64,000 nucleotides of DNA. It comes from Tilletia caries (lineage: Eukaryota > Basidiomycota > Exobasidiomycetes > Tilletiales > Tilletiaceae). Below, in pieces: positions 44,587-57,754 of this stretch (the first letter of the stretch is position 1; every line of letters begins with the position of its first letter). The position numbers were made by a program, and so were the translations under genes. The stretch spans positions 1,580,001-1,644,000 of the forward strand of contig JALUTQ010000003.1 in NCBI GenBank assembly GCA_032718865.1, written 5' to 3'. The notes beneath the pieces were generated by a model. It saw only the letters and a program-made list of their open reading frames with translations, was not told the DNA's origin and searched no databases.

Positions 44587-47500
44587 ATGGCTCCAGTTCC
44601 AACATCGCCAAGCTTCAGTCTCGACAGACAAGAGCACACGAAAGCCGTGCCAGTCGATCCGGAACTCGCCTTTAAACTCAGTAACGCAGGCACCCTTCCC
44701 ATCACTCCCCCAAATGATGGCAGCGATGGTAGCGATCACGGCAAGCACCTAGAGTACGACGATGATGATGACGACGACGCACACTCGGTACATCTGGCAT
44801 ACGACGAGGCCTGGCCATCAGTCCCCAAGACAGAAGACGCCATCAAGAAGCTCGACGTAGATTCGCGTACTCCCGACGCTTGGGTCGAGCGTGACGAGCG
44901 CATGTGAGTTGCCGAGTCTGAAGCGCCGCCCTCGCAGAGGAAGACACTTGACAGCTGACACTGCACGACTATTAGGATTCGTCTCACCGGCAAGCATCCT
45001 CTCAACGTGGAAGCCCCGCTTGCAGATCTTTGGAAGGCCGGCTTCCTGACACCACAGAACCTCTTCTACGTTCGCAATCACGGCGCCGTTCCACAGGTCG
45101 ACGTAGAGAAGGCCAAGTCCTGGCGACTAGAGATTCATGGACTCTGCCGCCGACCTACCACCTTCAGCATCGACGACCTCAAGCGCCTCTTCCCTACGAT
45201 CTCCATGCCCGTCACTCTCGTATGTGCAGGCAATCGCCGTGGTGAACAGATTCGGGTCAAGCCCGGCTTGGGGTTCTTCTGGGGTGCGGCCGGTGTCTCG
45301 ACCGGAATCTTCACAGGCGTACGACTATCAGACGTGTTGGACTACGTACAACCCATTCGCCCCGTGAGCGGATTCCCATACGACCATGACCATACCAAGA
45401 AGGGCTCCAGAGCGGCGCGCGCTAGACATGTCATCTTTGAAGGCTCGGACGAGTTGCCGCAAGGGAAATACGGCACCAGTCAGCGGATTCAGTGGTGTCG
45501 CGATCCTATGAAGGGCATGATGATTGCCTGGGGACTTAATGGGGAGCTTCTAACACCAGACCATGGCTTCCCGCTTCGTCTCATCGTCCCAGGTCAGATC
45601 GGAGGCCGAATGGTGAAGTGGCTCAACCGCATCGAAATCTCGGCGGAAGAATCACAACAGTGAGTGCCTCAGTATCCATGAGGAAGAAGTTTGTTGAGGA
45701 GTTCGTCATGTTGATCGATACGATCTCTCTTTTCTCACAGCTATCTACACTTCAAAGACAATAAAGTGCTGCCCACTCAAATCACAGCCGACATGGCTCG
45801 GAGCGCTGAGTATGACTCCGTTTGGAGGGATCCAAAATACATGTGAGTAGCTCCGAAGCAAAGGATCGCGATGCCTCCCAGAAACATGAATCTGACGAAT
45901 TTCCGTACCTTCCAGAATCAACGATCTGAACGTCAACGCCGCTATGACAGTTCCGGACCACAACGAAGTCCTTCAACTAAATGCACCAAAATCAGCACTG
46001 GGCGAAGAGTCATCCTTTCAGATGCAGGGGTACGCATACACGGGAGGTGGCAAGCGTGTCCACCGGGTCGAGCTCAGCTTTGACGAGGGCGTAAACTGGG
46101 AGCTTGCCGAGGTCAACTACCCGGAGGACATCTACAGGACGAAGCCTCTTGTGAATCACCCTTTCTTCGGGACGTTGGACATCACCGACACGGAAATGAG
46201 CTGGTGTGAGTGTTGCCTGGTATGATGCGTCCCAAAAATGTGCATTCACTTGGCTGAACTTCTGCTCAACTGATATTCGATTCTCAGGCTGGTGTTTCTG
46301 GTCCTTCAAGATTCCCCGCTCCAAGTTTGCCGATGGGTCAGTCTCATCCATATTTGTGCGAGCGACAGACGAAGGACTGGCAGCGATGCCGCGCGACATG
46401 TACTGGAACGCCACTTGCATGATGAACAACTGGTGGTTCCGGGTGGTTGTCCACAAGGAAGGCGACGATGCCGTCCGATTCGAACACCCGACGTTGGCAG
46501 CTGCCGCCCCGGGCGGCTGGATGGAGCGGCTGAAGGACGAAGGACAGGACATTCTCAATCCCGTCTTTGGCAACAAAGCGGCCGCACTACTCAGAAGCCA
46601 GTCGGACGTCGATGCTGTAAAGCCGGTGAAGAAGGCTTTGACGCAAGAGGAGCTGGTCGAGCTCATGACACAGGAGGACAAGCGGTCGACCATCATCACT
46701 CGGGAGCAGCTCAGTGCTCACGCAAACGACGACGAGCCCTGGTTCACAGTCAACGGACATGTATACAACGGCACACCATTCCTCAAGGATCATCCTGGCG
46801 GAGCTGAATCGATCACCATTGTGGCAGGCGAGGATGCCAGCGAAGACTTTATGGCGCTTCACAGCTTGGACGGGAAAAAACAACTTGCTAAGTTCCACGT
46901 TGGCAAACTCGAAGAAGGTGGCGGGATCGACACCGCTGCTGAAGAGGCTGCTGCGAACGACCCGGAGGCGGCCTCTTTCCTGCATCCCAAGTTTTGGAAG
47001 AAGAGCTTGCTGGTTTCCAAGACGATCATCTCGCATGACTCCCGTATCCTTCGCTTCAAGCTGTCTCGGGACGACCAAGACGTCGGTTTACCGGTCGGAC
47101 AGCACGTCTATCTCCGTCTGTCGGCTCAAGATCCCGAGACGGGCGAGACGGAAATTGTGCAACGCGCGTACACACCTTTCTCCGGACCCGAGTTGTGTGG
47201 CTATCTCGACGTTCTCATCAAGGTCTACTTCCCCTCAGACGGTGCGCCCACGGGTGGTCGTATGACGACACTCCTGGACGCAATGAAGCCGGGCGAGGAC
47301 ATGATCGAGATGAAGGGTCCCCTGGGCCACTTCACCTTCCTGGGCGCGAGTCAAATCGAGTGGAAACACAAGACACGGAAGGTGCGCAAGCTGGCGTGCA
47401 TCTGTGGCGGAAGCGGCCTGACTCCGATCTGGTCGACACTGTCTGCGTTGGTGCGGTGTGAGGAGTCGAGGGAGACCGAGGTGCACATCATCAATGTGAA

Positions 47501-47810
47501 CCGGACGGAGGAGGACATTCTGGCGCGAGAGCATCTCGAGGAGGTCGTAGCGAAGGCAGATGGCAGGGTGAAGCTGTATTACACTCTCACAGCGAAGGAC
47601 CTGCCAGACTCGTGGACACATGGCCGTGGACGGATCACGCTGGACGATCTGCGGACTCGTCTGCCGCCCCCACCTCCCAAAGCGACGGACGAGGACGAGC
47701 TGGAGGACACACTTTGTTTGATTTGTGGACCGCCGGCGATGGAGAAGGCTGTCACGGAGCAGCTGGTAGAGTTGGGATGGGACGTGCCTCGGACTGTTGT
47801 ATTCTTCTGA
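44587..47810 (+). CDS. nar1: Assimilatory nitrate reductase [NAD(P)H], Mo-cytochrome b5-FAD type
   Basis: This cytosolic enzyme reduces nitrate to nitrite. Exons are 44587-44903, 44976-45659, 45741-45842, 45916-46205 and 46288-47810. After an acidic N-terminus with seven consecutive Asp comes the molybdenum-pterin domain: PQNLFYVRNHGAVP and TLVCAGNRRGEQ, whose Cys binds Mo. The dimerisation domain includes KYIINDLNVNAAM and EMSWCWCFWSFKI across splice junctions. The cytochrome b5 domain has the haem histidines in FLKDHPGGA and FMALHSLDG. The FAD domain shows QRAYTPFS and GRMTTLLDAMKPGE; the nucleotide domain shows CICGGSGLTPI and LICGPPAME, ending VVFF. All cofactor residues are intact. It is divergent from nitrite reductase and upstream of the transporter. 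Confidence 0.96.
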
Positions 47811-49049
47811 ACGTATCTATCTTCCTATCTGAGCGAAATCCCTAGGGAAGCTCTGTTCACTGTTCGCCTTCTCACCGCTCACCAGTGACCAACCTGTCAA
47901 GTCGAGATGGAGACGCCGTAGGCCATGGATCTCGACACGCGGGAAGGGAAGCATGAGAACCGGCGTTTGGTGAGTTCGGTCCTCTGGAAGCTGGAATAAG
48001 TCCACCGCCCACACTTAGCGAATGGATGTGAAAATGGAAAAGTCATTTGATTCACAAATCCTTATCAGCTCACGACGGTGGCACTTCGTCAGTGTCATAG
48101 ATTGGCGCTCAATGTGTTCGCGATACATAGATAAGAAGACAAGGTTTCCCTTGGGCCGACCGCCGATCCTGTTCCCGACCAACCTCATTTTAGGACAAAG
48201 AAAAAGAAAAGTCCCTTCCACATCACCGCTTCACCGTTCACGTCCACGAGCAACCTCCCCTCGGACAAAGACCACTTCATCGAAACACGGACAGACGCGG
48301 CCAGTGCGTGAAGCGGGAAGCTTTAACCACCGCGAAGGGCTAGAAGACATCTGCAACTGTGCGGGGAGCCCGGCCAATCAACACGGTCGCCGACATCTAT
48401 GTATTCCCAAAAGCCCAGACACTGCTGCATTTAAGCAGGCTCGCCCGCGAGGGCCGTGGGACGTTCGATTGAAGACTGCTGCTGGTGCGCTGGTGCCTGG
48501 CAACCATTGGCTTGTGCTGACCGCTGACTGACGCCTATCAACGACGCCCCTGCAGTCTCGCTTTGACAGTTATCTTTCCGAAAGCTGATTTTCCCCTGGC
48601 GTCTTGGCTTCTGGCGAGAGCATGCGGCGGAATGTGTTGCCAATCTTGGAGGTGCGTCTGCAGCAGTGCTAAGCAGCTTGCGAAGTTCTTCAGGAACTTG
48701 TTCTTGTTCTTGCTTGGGCCTCTTCTCGCAGTGCCTGCCGCTCGGCGACCAAGAAGACATCCCGCATTCTGGAAGGCCCAGGCCAGGCGACAGGTTCTGC
48801 TCATATCTGACTATCTACTGACAGCCAATACCTGGCCTTATCCCCGATTCACGGTCCTTCAGTTCATATAAAGCGCCCGGACGTTCATCGTCCATCGTAT
48901 GTACTGGATTTTCATCGGACACCTACATTGCTGATCGCTCATCGTCCCCCCTGCCCCCTCCTCCCTCCCACTCACTCTCCCTCCCTTACTCCATCGTCTT
49001 CCCACTTCCTTTCCCTCAGTCCATCACTCGTCTCCTTTCATTCCCCGCC
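47811..49049. promoter_or_regulatory. Region upstream of the nitrate transporter, with GATA sites
   Basis: No convincing gene lies in these 1.24 kb; the longest frame (48022-48531, 169 codons) is Arg/Ser-rich with no motif and no codon-periodic support. GATA-type sites occur at 48062-48067 (TTATCA) and 48129-48134 (AGATAA). A pyrimidine-rich block (about 48945-49040) directly precedes the transporter start. Confidence 0.5.
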
Positions 49050-50869
49050 ATGGTTTCCCAAAAAGAAGAGTCGAACAGCATCGGGTCGTTCCACGATGAG
49101 AAGGAGATTGAACAAGTCCACCAGCCGGTCAACACAGGCGCGGTGACGAACGAGGAGTACAAGTCGGAGCACCAACGTGCAGTCGAGCAAGGCACTGTCA
49201 AATTCACATGGTCCTCCCTCTGGAAACCCGCTGTCATCAACCCGATCAACGGCAAGAGCACGACGTTCAACATTCTACGAGTATGGGATCCATACGCAGT
49301 AGCCTGTGAGTGTCCATCAAGCTTGGGCCTGATGATGGAGTAGTTCCGATGCCTTTCTGACACCTCCGTTCCCCACACAGTCTGGCTCGCTACTTTGGGC
49401 TTCTTCTCCGCGTTCTTCTCCTGGTTTGCCTTCTCGCCCCTGGTACCGGAAGCCGTCAAGGCCGATCTCAAGCTGACTCCCGTCCAGGTCATCAACTCCA
49501 ACTTGGCCTCGCTCGGTGGTACCGCCATCGTCCGATTCATTGCCGGTCCATGCTGCGATCGCTTCGGTCCCCGTAAGGTCATGGCGTTCCTCCTCATCGC
49601 TGGTGCGATTCCATCGGCCCTTGTTCCCACGATTTCCAACATCGGTGGTCTCGAGACCATTCGGTTCTTCATCAGTATCCTCGGCGGCACCTTTGTACCC
49701 ACGCAAGTATGGACCACGACCTTCTTCGACCGTCGCATCGTCGGCACTGCAAACGCGTTCGCTGGTGGCTGGGTGAGTTTTATCTCTTTCGAACATGTAT
49801 AAATGACCTGAAGACATTGACAGTATTTGATCTTCCTCAGGGTAACCTCGGTGGTGGTGTCACTCCCGCTGTCATGATTGGTGTCTTCGAGCGCCTCGTC
49901 AAGTCTGGCCTGAGTCAACACCTCGCCTGGCGCATTTGCTTCCTCATCGTCCCTGTCCCCATGCTCCTCATGGTCGCCGCTCTCTGCATGCTCCTCGGCA
50001 AGGACTGCCCTCAAGGCGCATGGTCTGCGCGCCACAAGACTGAGGGTACCGCCATCGAGGTCGCACGTGGTGACATGCCCCACTTGGACGCCTCTGAGCG
50101 ACGAGCGATGGACGATGCCCAGCCGAGCAACAACGAGAAGGCGATCAGCAAGGGAGCCGACTTCGCCGACATGTCTCGCGGCGAAGTACTGGCCATGGAT
50201 ACTGCTGTGGCCGAGCCGATCTCCTTCGCCGTCATGGGCAAGGTGTTGACGGACGCTCGCGTTTGGCTGTGTGCTCTTGCGTACATGACCACCTTCGGTC
50301 TCGAGACAGCCATGGACGCCGCCCTGCCCGGCCTTATCCTCACCCTCTTCCAATCTCCCAACTTCAAAGTCGACGATGCCGCGTACGTCGCCTCGACCTA
50401 CGGCCTGCTCAACTTGTTCGCCCGCGCACTGGGAGGCATCGCCGCTGATGTTCTGTACTCGCGTTACGGTCTCATCGCGAAGGTCTACCTCCTCATCGGT
50501 ACCGGTCTTGCACAGGGTGTCCTCATGATCGGTCTCGGATTCTACGTCAACAACGGTGCAACGCTCGGAGGCGTGATCGGCTTCATGGTCGGACTCGGCA
50601 TCACAGGCTTTGCTGCCAACGGTGCTGCCTACGCCGTGTACTCTCATCTTCGCCCCCGCAACATCGGTGTCGTCGCTGGTCTGGTCGGTGGCTTCGGTAA
50701 CATCGGCGGCCTGATCTACACCGCCATCTTCCGCCAACACCCTGGTGCCAGGACGGCCCTCGTCAACACTCTCGGTACAAAGTTCTCCATCGCTGGATAT
50801 TTCAACGTGGGCGCCATTCTTGTACCCGCCGTAATGGTTGCGATTACCGGTCTGGGCGACGCTCGATAA
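49050..50869 (+). CDS. nrt2: Nitrate/nitrite transporter, MFS family (NRT2/CrnA type)
   Basis: This is the plasma-membrane proton symporter that feeds nitrate to the reductase. Exons are 49050-49305, 49381-49772 and 49841-50869. The N-terminus is hydrophilic; FWLATLGFFSAFFSWFAFSPLVPEAV starts the membrane part. The MFS loop motif appears as RFIAGPCCDRFGPRKVM. The nitrate signature AGWGNLGGGVTP is split exactly by the second intron and rebuilt by splicing. A large central cytosolic loop (about residues 300-370) contains charged sequence, as in fungal CrnA proteins, and the second half repeats the pattern with FARALGGIAADVL and GGFGNIGGLIYTAIF. It completes a transport-plus-reduction cluster with the two reductases. 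Confidence 0.95.
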
Positions 50870-51148
50870 GCGAACAAACCTCTCCTCTCCTCTTCTCTTT
50901 CACGAACTTTCTCCTTGGGCATACATTTTTTTTTCGAATCCCCACTCCCGTAGAGATCCCCTTACGACTCCTCGCAATGACACTTATACCTCTTTATGAT
51001 GTACCCTGGCTTGAGCAGAGCATGGTGTGAATTTTTATTTATCGGTCCGACAAGCACGCATCCAGTGAACAAGCTTTCTCCCAGCAATGAGCATCGTCGG
51101 AAGAACGGCAAACACAGACCAGTAATATTGGAAGCGACCTTTCAAGAG
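50870..51148. other. Intergenic between the nitrate transporter and MSH1
   Basis: These 279 bp must hold the transporter 3' UTR and the MSH1 promoter. A run of eight T near 50930 is the only notable feature. Confidence 0.4.
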
Positions 51149-54100
51149 ATGCATGCGGTGGCCGTCGTCGCTCGCAGGGCGTGTCATACCTCAGTGCTGA
51201 AAGGGGCCGCGACGCGTTCTGTCCAGACGCTGGCCGAAACTGGCAACGCGGCCGGAGGGAAGTTGGCTGACCTTGGTCCCACGACGTCCAAGCTTCCCAA
51301 AGCAAAAGGTCGGGTTCGACAAGTCAAGCTATTCGAGGACCTACCTTCGCAGAGACTGGACTCCAATGGAGATATTGCCGCCCCGCTGCCTGCGTGGGCG
51401 CCCGACCCAGAGGGAGTGAAATCCGTCGCCACTCCGAAGCGAACGGGTGAGCAGGAGGAAATCTCGCACTTGAGGTGAATTAATGAAGCTGAGGTTCTCT
51501 CTTTTTGCAGTACGAAGAAAGAAGAAGTCGGATGCTGAACCTGGCGATTCGAAGGACCTTGCAAGCGATGCACTCACCGACGGGCCCGAGGTTCCCTTAT
51601 TACACGAGCTCGGCGGTACGTCTGACCCCTCTCAGTCAGGCTTCACGGTTTGCGGTTGACGGAAGATCCTGAGGGCATCTTGATTTTCTTACTTTTCACA
51701 GCCGAAGGTCAAGCGTGGCCACCGCTCGCGAAGGAAGTTCTCACCAATATGGCGAGATTCCCTGGCTGCGTTTTGCTCACCAGAGTAGGCGGCTTTTATG
51801 AGGTGCGTGTATGTTGAGATGTGGTGTATTCTGAAGATGTAATGCTGAGCAACAACTTGATCACAGTCCTACTTTTCGCAAGCGCCGGAACTGGCCTCTT
51901 TGCTCAGCATAAAGCTCGCCTCGCGGACTTGGGGCGGTCGTACGGTAGGAATGGCCGGGTTTCCCCTCTCCCAGCTGGAGAAATACCTGAAGGTCCTGGT
52001 GCAAGATTGCGGCAAATTAGTCGCCATCTGCGAAGAATTTCGGGAATTTGCACATAGCGCCGGATCCTTGGATGCCCAGCGTGACCTTGAAGAAGACGAC
52101 CCGAAGATACGCAGGACTTTCAACGAAGGTGTGACGATCAAGCGGAGAGTTACACGGGTCGTCACTCCCGGTACACTGATCGACGAGAAGTTCCTCGACC
52201 CTTTTAGCAACAACTTCATCCTGTCCGTCTCCAGCTTACCAGCGAGTGAGTCACTGGAAGCCTCCGTCACAGAGACAGCCCAACGGATCTATGGCCTTGC
52301 GTGGCTAGACGTCAGTACGGCCGACTTCAATACGACGATCTGCACCGACGCCGTCAGTTTACGAGACGAGGTAGCCCGAATTGCGCCTCGTGAGATTATC
52401 CTGCAGGCCGGCTCCTTCACGGACGAAACGGGCAATGCGTCAGATCAGAAGGCATCCTCAAACACAACGACAGGTCATCCTCTTTGGGAGGCGCTCGACG
52501 CAAAGTCAGTCATGGTCACGTACACGACTGACGACATGATGGGAGGGGGTGCCTTGCTCGACTCATCACCCTTCCAGCTCAATCTCTCGGGCATGACCGC
52601 AGCTGAGAATCGAGCAGTCTCATACTTGACTAGCTACCTCCAGGATCGCCTCCTGAATATGGCCAGCTCGGCATTGTCCAACTCGACTCCTCTTCGGAGA
52701 GATCGAAGTCAGGTCATGCACATAGACGCGCACACAATGTCGGCTCTGGAGATCAAGGAATCGATCCGCGAGGGAGGAGTAAGGGGCAGTCTTGCGAGCA
52801 TCGTGCGCCGTACATTGACAAGAGGGGGAACACGGCTCCTCGGTGAATGGCTCAGTGAGTGCAAGCCTGCCTGAAACCCATACAGCAGTTCCACCTCAGT
52901 TCTGACCTGCGACATAATCCAACAACAGCCTCGCCTAGCACCAATCTGGAGACCATCACATCAAGACAGACGCTGGTCGAGCTCTTCCTGAATAACTCTT
53001 TCCTGAGGGATGATCTTCGACTGCATCTGCGTCGCGGAGCGGGTGACGTGTCCCGCGTATTGCAGAAAATCGTGACCGCCAGGAATGACGAGCAAGATCT
53101 TCTCGAAGTGCGCGACTTTATCGAGACATGCGACGCAATAGTTGCACGGCTTCAAGCAGAAAAGAAGTCGCTGCCTGTCGCTTCAACTCAGCAAGCTGGC
53201 GCGGACTCCCTAGAAGCATCCGAAGAGTTTGCTCTGCACAGGCTCGCTGATAGCTTTCAGGCCCTGACCACCCTCGGTTCCGAGCTTGCAGACGCGATTG
53301 ACGCCGGAGTCATGGAGAAGAGGCTCCGAGCTCAAGCGGAAATGGTCAGACGGATGGAAAGCGAAGCGGCCGGCAAAGAAGGGATCTATACCGAGAACGA
53401 CCAGAACACCGGGGACAAGGCTCCGGTCCGCAAGTCTAAAAAGGGCACTGGAGAATCGAGTACGGAAGATGACGGACTCTGGGGACAACCGCTTGAGCAT
53501 TTGATCAGGCCTAGGTGCGTGGTCTGAGACGATAGTGTACACTTGATGCGGTTGGCAGGACTGATGTAGTGGCCCACCCTTTGCAGCTCCTCGCAAGACC
53601 TCCAGGCGTTGACGAAGGAGCACATGTCTCTGCGTAAACAGGCCAAAAAGCTCGAGCTCATGCTTAAAGAGCACTTCACAGAGCGGGTAACTCTGAAGTT
53701 CCTGCTCGGCCAAGGATACGTGGTTCATTTCCCCGACTTCAAGGAGAAGTTCAACGAAATCATCGAAGAGCACATGACACCCGCGCAGCGCAACAAGACA
53801 ACGCGCACATTCTACCACAGGAAATGGTCGGTCATAGGGAATCGGCTACAACGCCTCGCCGACCAGCTTCGAGAGAAGGAGGCCCTCGAGCTCGAACGGT
53901 TACGGCAGAATGTCATGCTTGCGCTCTCTGCATTGCGGCACAACGCGAGGCTTGTCGACCAACTCGACGTTCTGCTCGGATTCTCTCAACTTGCGCAGGA
54001 ACTCAATCTGATCCGTCCGATCGTGGACGAGAGCCGTGATATCGAGATCCGTGACGGAAGACATCTCAGTGTCGAAGTTGGGCTGCTCGAGTCACAGGCG

Positions 54101-55027
54101 GCAAAGGCAACTGCCGAAGAGGCACGATCCCTCATCAACGAACAGTCAACACTCGCCAAAGTGGTACCACCGCCGCCGTCGCCGGCTCTCCAGCAGCGAA
54201 GCTTCGTTGAGAACGATCTCAGCATGCATGCTGACACCGATACCCTCCACCTCATCACTGGACCCAACATGGGCGGAAAATCGACCTTTCTTCGCCAAAA
54301 TGCCCTGATGGCGATCCTCGCGCAGTGCGGATCCTTCGTCCCAGCCTCATATGCCCGCCTCGGGATTGTGGATCGAATCTTCAGCCGTGTGGGAGCCAAG
54401 GACGACTTGTTCCGCGATCGGTCGACGTTCATGGTCGAGATGCTCGAGACCGCCGAGATCCTGGCTCGAGCCACGTCGCGCAGTCTGGTCATCGCCGACG
54501 AGATTGGGCGGGGAACGACAAGCGAGGTTGGACTGGCTGTTGCGTATGCGACGGCGCATCAGCTGTATTCTATTGGCTGTCGGGCCCTCTTTGCGTCCCA
54601 CTTCCACGAGGTGGCGGACATGCTGAGTTATTCGGAGGCAGTCGACGGGGCTGGAGGTGCGGGTCGACGCAACGGTGATCGTTTTGCCAAAATTCGCTTC
54701 TTCTGCACCGACGTCGAAGAGTCCTCGGTGAGTCTTCTTACCTCTGAGCGTCTGACAAGGCTTAATCGTCTCCGGATGCTGACCTTTTCGTCGTGTCCTT
54801 CCTCTCAGACGGGCTCCATTTCCTACTCGCATCGTCTCCGTCCTGGGATCAATCGCGACTCGCACGGGCTCAAGGTGGCTCGAATTGCTGGCATGCCCCC
54901 GCGTGCGGTACATGTTGCCGAAGCTGCGCTGCAGTGGATCCAAGGACCGAGCGGATGGTCTAGGGGGGCGGCAGAGGCGCGCATGCACGATCAGCTTGAG
55001 CTGTTGGACCGGGCCACCGACAATTGA
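51149..55027 (+). CDS. MSH1: Mitochondrial MutS homologue MSH1
   Basis: MSH1 binds DNA mismatches and helps maintain the mitochondrial genome. Exons are 51149-51446, 51511-51615, 51702-51802, 51867-52854, 52929-53514, 53587-54727 and 54809-55027. The N-terminus ([28 protein letters not shown]) is basic and lacks acids, as a mitochondrial presequence does. The mismatch-binding domain I has [15 protein letters not shown] (the GxFYE motif), followed by [21 protein letters not shown]. The lever/clamp region contains [20 protein letters not shown], rebuilt across an intron. The ATPase has [13 protein letters not shown] (Walker A), [15 protein letters not shown], and [15 protein letters not shown] (Walker B/signature). 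The C-terminus has [26 protein letters not shown]. All ATPase motifs are intact. Confidence 0.93.
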
Positions 55028-55720
55028 TGTCCTTGCCTATAGGGGCACATCACCTGGCCTTCAAAATCAATTTGCTATACTTATCTCTTGCTCAAACATG
55101 CCGTTGAAGAATATCATACTGCTCTTCACTCGATTTCGTGCAATGGGGTGAAAAGAGGAGCACAGGATCGGCGGGAAAAAGACAAATGTGTGGGAGGGGA
55201 AGGAGAAAAACAGCCGTGATGGATAAGCGCACATGAAGGGGAACAGAATCAGGAGAGAGGGACAGGAAGAGACCGGAGGACGCCACGCAGAGGATGGGGA
55301 AGAGGGAAGCCCGCCGGACGCAATAGTGGATTGATCGATGGAAAAGAAAGGGATGCTCGTGTACGAAGCTCGTCTCCTCGTCTCTACCGCCTCACGCATG
55401 GAAACACGCGCTCCAATCGTTGAAAACAGGATGGTATTTCGCCTCCGAGCTGGATTCGGGACGGGAAAACCGACAGGCGGAGGAGCCCATAGGCAGCGGG
55501 CGATCGGCCGCTTCCTTTCGCAGAGAGCTGACTTGTGGAGAAGCCGAGGGCACGGAGATGGGACAAGTCAGGCAGGCAAGGAAGCGGAAGGGGGTCGAAG
55601 ATAGCCGGATCGAGGTCATTGCTGGAGGGCAGAAGGGGGAAGTGGAAGGGGAGGGGAAGAGGAAAGAACAGAGAGGCCGTCCCTCCAGCGCGTCCGTGTT
55701 AAGGTGGAATCTGACCGGCA
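55028..55720. other. Intergenic between convergent MSH1 and oxysterol-binding protein genes
   Basis: These 693 bp separate two stop codons. The plus strand is purine-rich (many GGA/GAA runs, about 55150-55680). Short frames on both strands carry no recognisable motif. Confidence 0.5.
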
Positions 55721-57754
55721 TCAAATGTTCTTGGTGAAATAGTCCACTATGACTTGCGGGCGTAGGTCCTCCGGCAGGTTGCTGACAGGTCGGGGCGGGC
55801 GTTCAAAGAAATTGCCAGTCAGAATGAAAGTGACGCTTGACGGGTTAACTAATCGGCCGATCGGGCAGACAAAACTCACTCAATAATGGGATAGAATCGC
55901 TCTCCCCTTGCGACGAAGAACTTGGGTTGCCATGTCTCGCCCTTCTCCTCCCGCCTCTTTACCGCTTGCCGCTGTGCGTCCTCAATTTCTGACTTGGCGT
56001 CTGTTGCCTTCTCAAGGTTTCGCTCCTTGATGCCCTCCGTAACCTTCGACCACAATCTGCTTGGTCGACGTCGGAGACATCCCGCAAACATAGTGAGCAG
56101 GATCCTGCAAAATAGCAGGTCAATGAATGCGAGACTCACCGTCGCGACTCGAACTCTTCCTGCTCCGATTCTGGTGCCACGATCTTGTCAACAAACTTGG
56201 CGGTCCGAGCGTTGAACAACTCTTCAGTTGCACCTTTCTGTAGGTCCATGCGACGCGATTTGACAGAAAACAAAATACAGAGGTCAGGGGGTGAGCGACG
56301 CGTCCAATCTCGAGGACATCACATTCCAAATGCACTCACGCTCGACTTGAAGTCCATGTTGTCGCTCCATTTCCCCGTAATCTCGCCAACCGCCTTCCCC
56401 TTCTGCGTCACCTTCCCGCCGATGGCATTGTATGTACCAGTGAAGTAGCCCTAAAGAATGAGAAAAGAGAGCCAGCTTAGCACTGCAGCCTGTAGTATCG
56501 ACGCGAGCCGGTCGAGCCAACCGCATATTCGGTCTTCAGACAAAAAGCCCCTATACTCACTTTTGTCTTGAACTCGATGTCGGCCACAATGTCATTTGCC
56601 TCGTTGACGACCTTGGACTGGTCTCCAAGCTCCATGACCATCTTACCAAACATGATACCGCGGGCGTACATGTTTGGCATGCTGATCCGGTATTCACGAT
56701 CCTCGAGCCGGTCCAGGAGGACGATACGGTTCTCGCCGCCCATCAGGGTCGCTGCTGAGTTTCCGAGGAACTTGCTCTTGGGCTTGAGCTCGCCGTAGAT
56801 GAGCAGGTTGTTTTCGGGCGAGACATAGAAGTACGCGCTGATCGGGGGGTGATGAGAGACTGCAGAAGTTTGAGGCGACGAAATGTCAGCATGTCGCGTG
56901 GAATAGGGGGGACAAGGCGCATGAGAGTGCATATAGTGCAGTCGCGCGAAACTGTCTTGGAATATTGGATACTGACCTTGCTCGGCAATGTAGTAGCCCT
57001 TGCTTCCATCGGTGTAGGTGTACGAGCATCGGAAGAATTCACCGAGAACGGGGTTGTAACTGTAGGAACACAGACGCGTCAGCGCGTTGTTCTTGCGACG
57101 GGGCTACATGCGCCTTCATGCAGGCGAGGATGGACCGTCCTGCAACCTCATTTGCGTTCCTCCAATATTGCGTGCACCATGCCTAGTGAACTTGCGCAGC
57201 GAGATGCAACCCCTGAATGCGCGCCGGCCATAATTTCCAATAACTCACGGCTTCTTGACGCCCTTGGGCTTGATGTGCCAGCCAGCGAGGTAGTATCGCA
57301 TGACCTCGATGAACCGTCTTTGAGGGTCTTCTAGCTGTCCGGCGCTGAGGAAAAGGTGGAAAAGCTGGAGGTCAGCGCATGAAGGTGTATCAACGCACGG
57401 GGTCATTTAGCGCATACATACCCGAAAACAAGATCAGGGTGGGTCATGAAGTCCTGAAGTCGTAATACAAGTGCGAAGGGGAGTGTCAGTCGTGATCAAG
57501 CTGCAAATGCATGGCGATCGTCTCTTGAATGGCTGCCAGAAACTCACCGTGATGCGTTCGAGCATGCTGCGGGGCTCGAGCACAAAAGTCGGAAGGGTGA
57601 CCTTGCTGAGGTCCATACCGATGCGGAGTTGGCTGATGAGCGCCATGAGCAAGTTGCCGTTCTCCTCGTCGAGCTGCTCCATGTCTTCAGCAGCAGCGCC
57701 CTCCGGCGGTCCGTCGTCGTCCTTCTTCTTTGTGATGCTGCCGAGGAGATTCAT
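55721..57754 (-). CDS. KES1: Oxysterol-binding protein homologue (KES1/OSH4-like)
   Basis: Short OSBP-related proteins exchange sterol and PI4P between membranes. The ATG at 57752-57754 begins MNLLGSITKKKDDDG. Several short introns follow and the stop is at 55721-55723. The lipid-exchange domain shows LPTFVLEPRSMLERI (the lid/entrance region), KKPYNPVLGEFFRC, and the diagnostic EQVSHHPPISAYF (near 56850). After these come NNLLIYGELKPKSKFLGNSA and the C-terminal KGETWQPKFFVARGERFYPI. There is no PH or ankyrin domain, so it belongs to the short KES1/OSH4 class. The last intron appears only about 44 bp long, so the final exon (GNFFERPPRP...FTKNI) is slightly less certain. Confidence 0.9.

Noticed and set aside
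48022..48531. A 169-codon plus-strand frame between nitrate reductase and the transporter
   Set aside because: It is Arg/Ser-rich without motifs, has no codon-use support and overlaps minus-strand frames; it is more likely promoter or UTR sequence.
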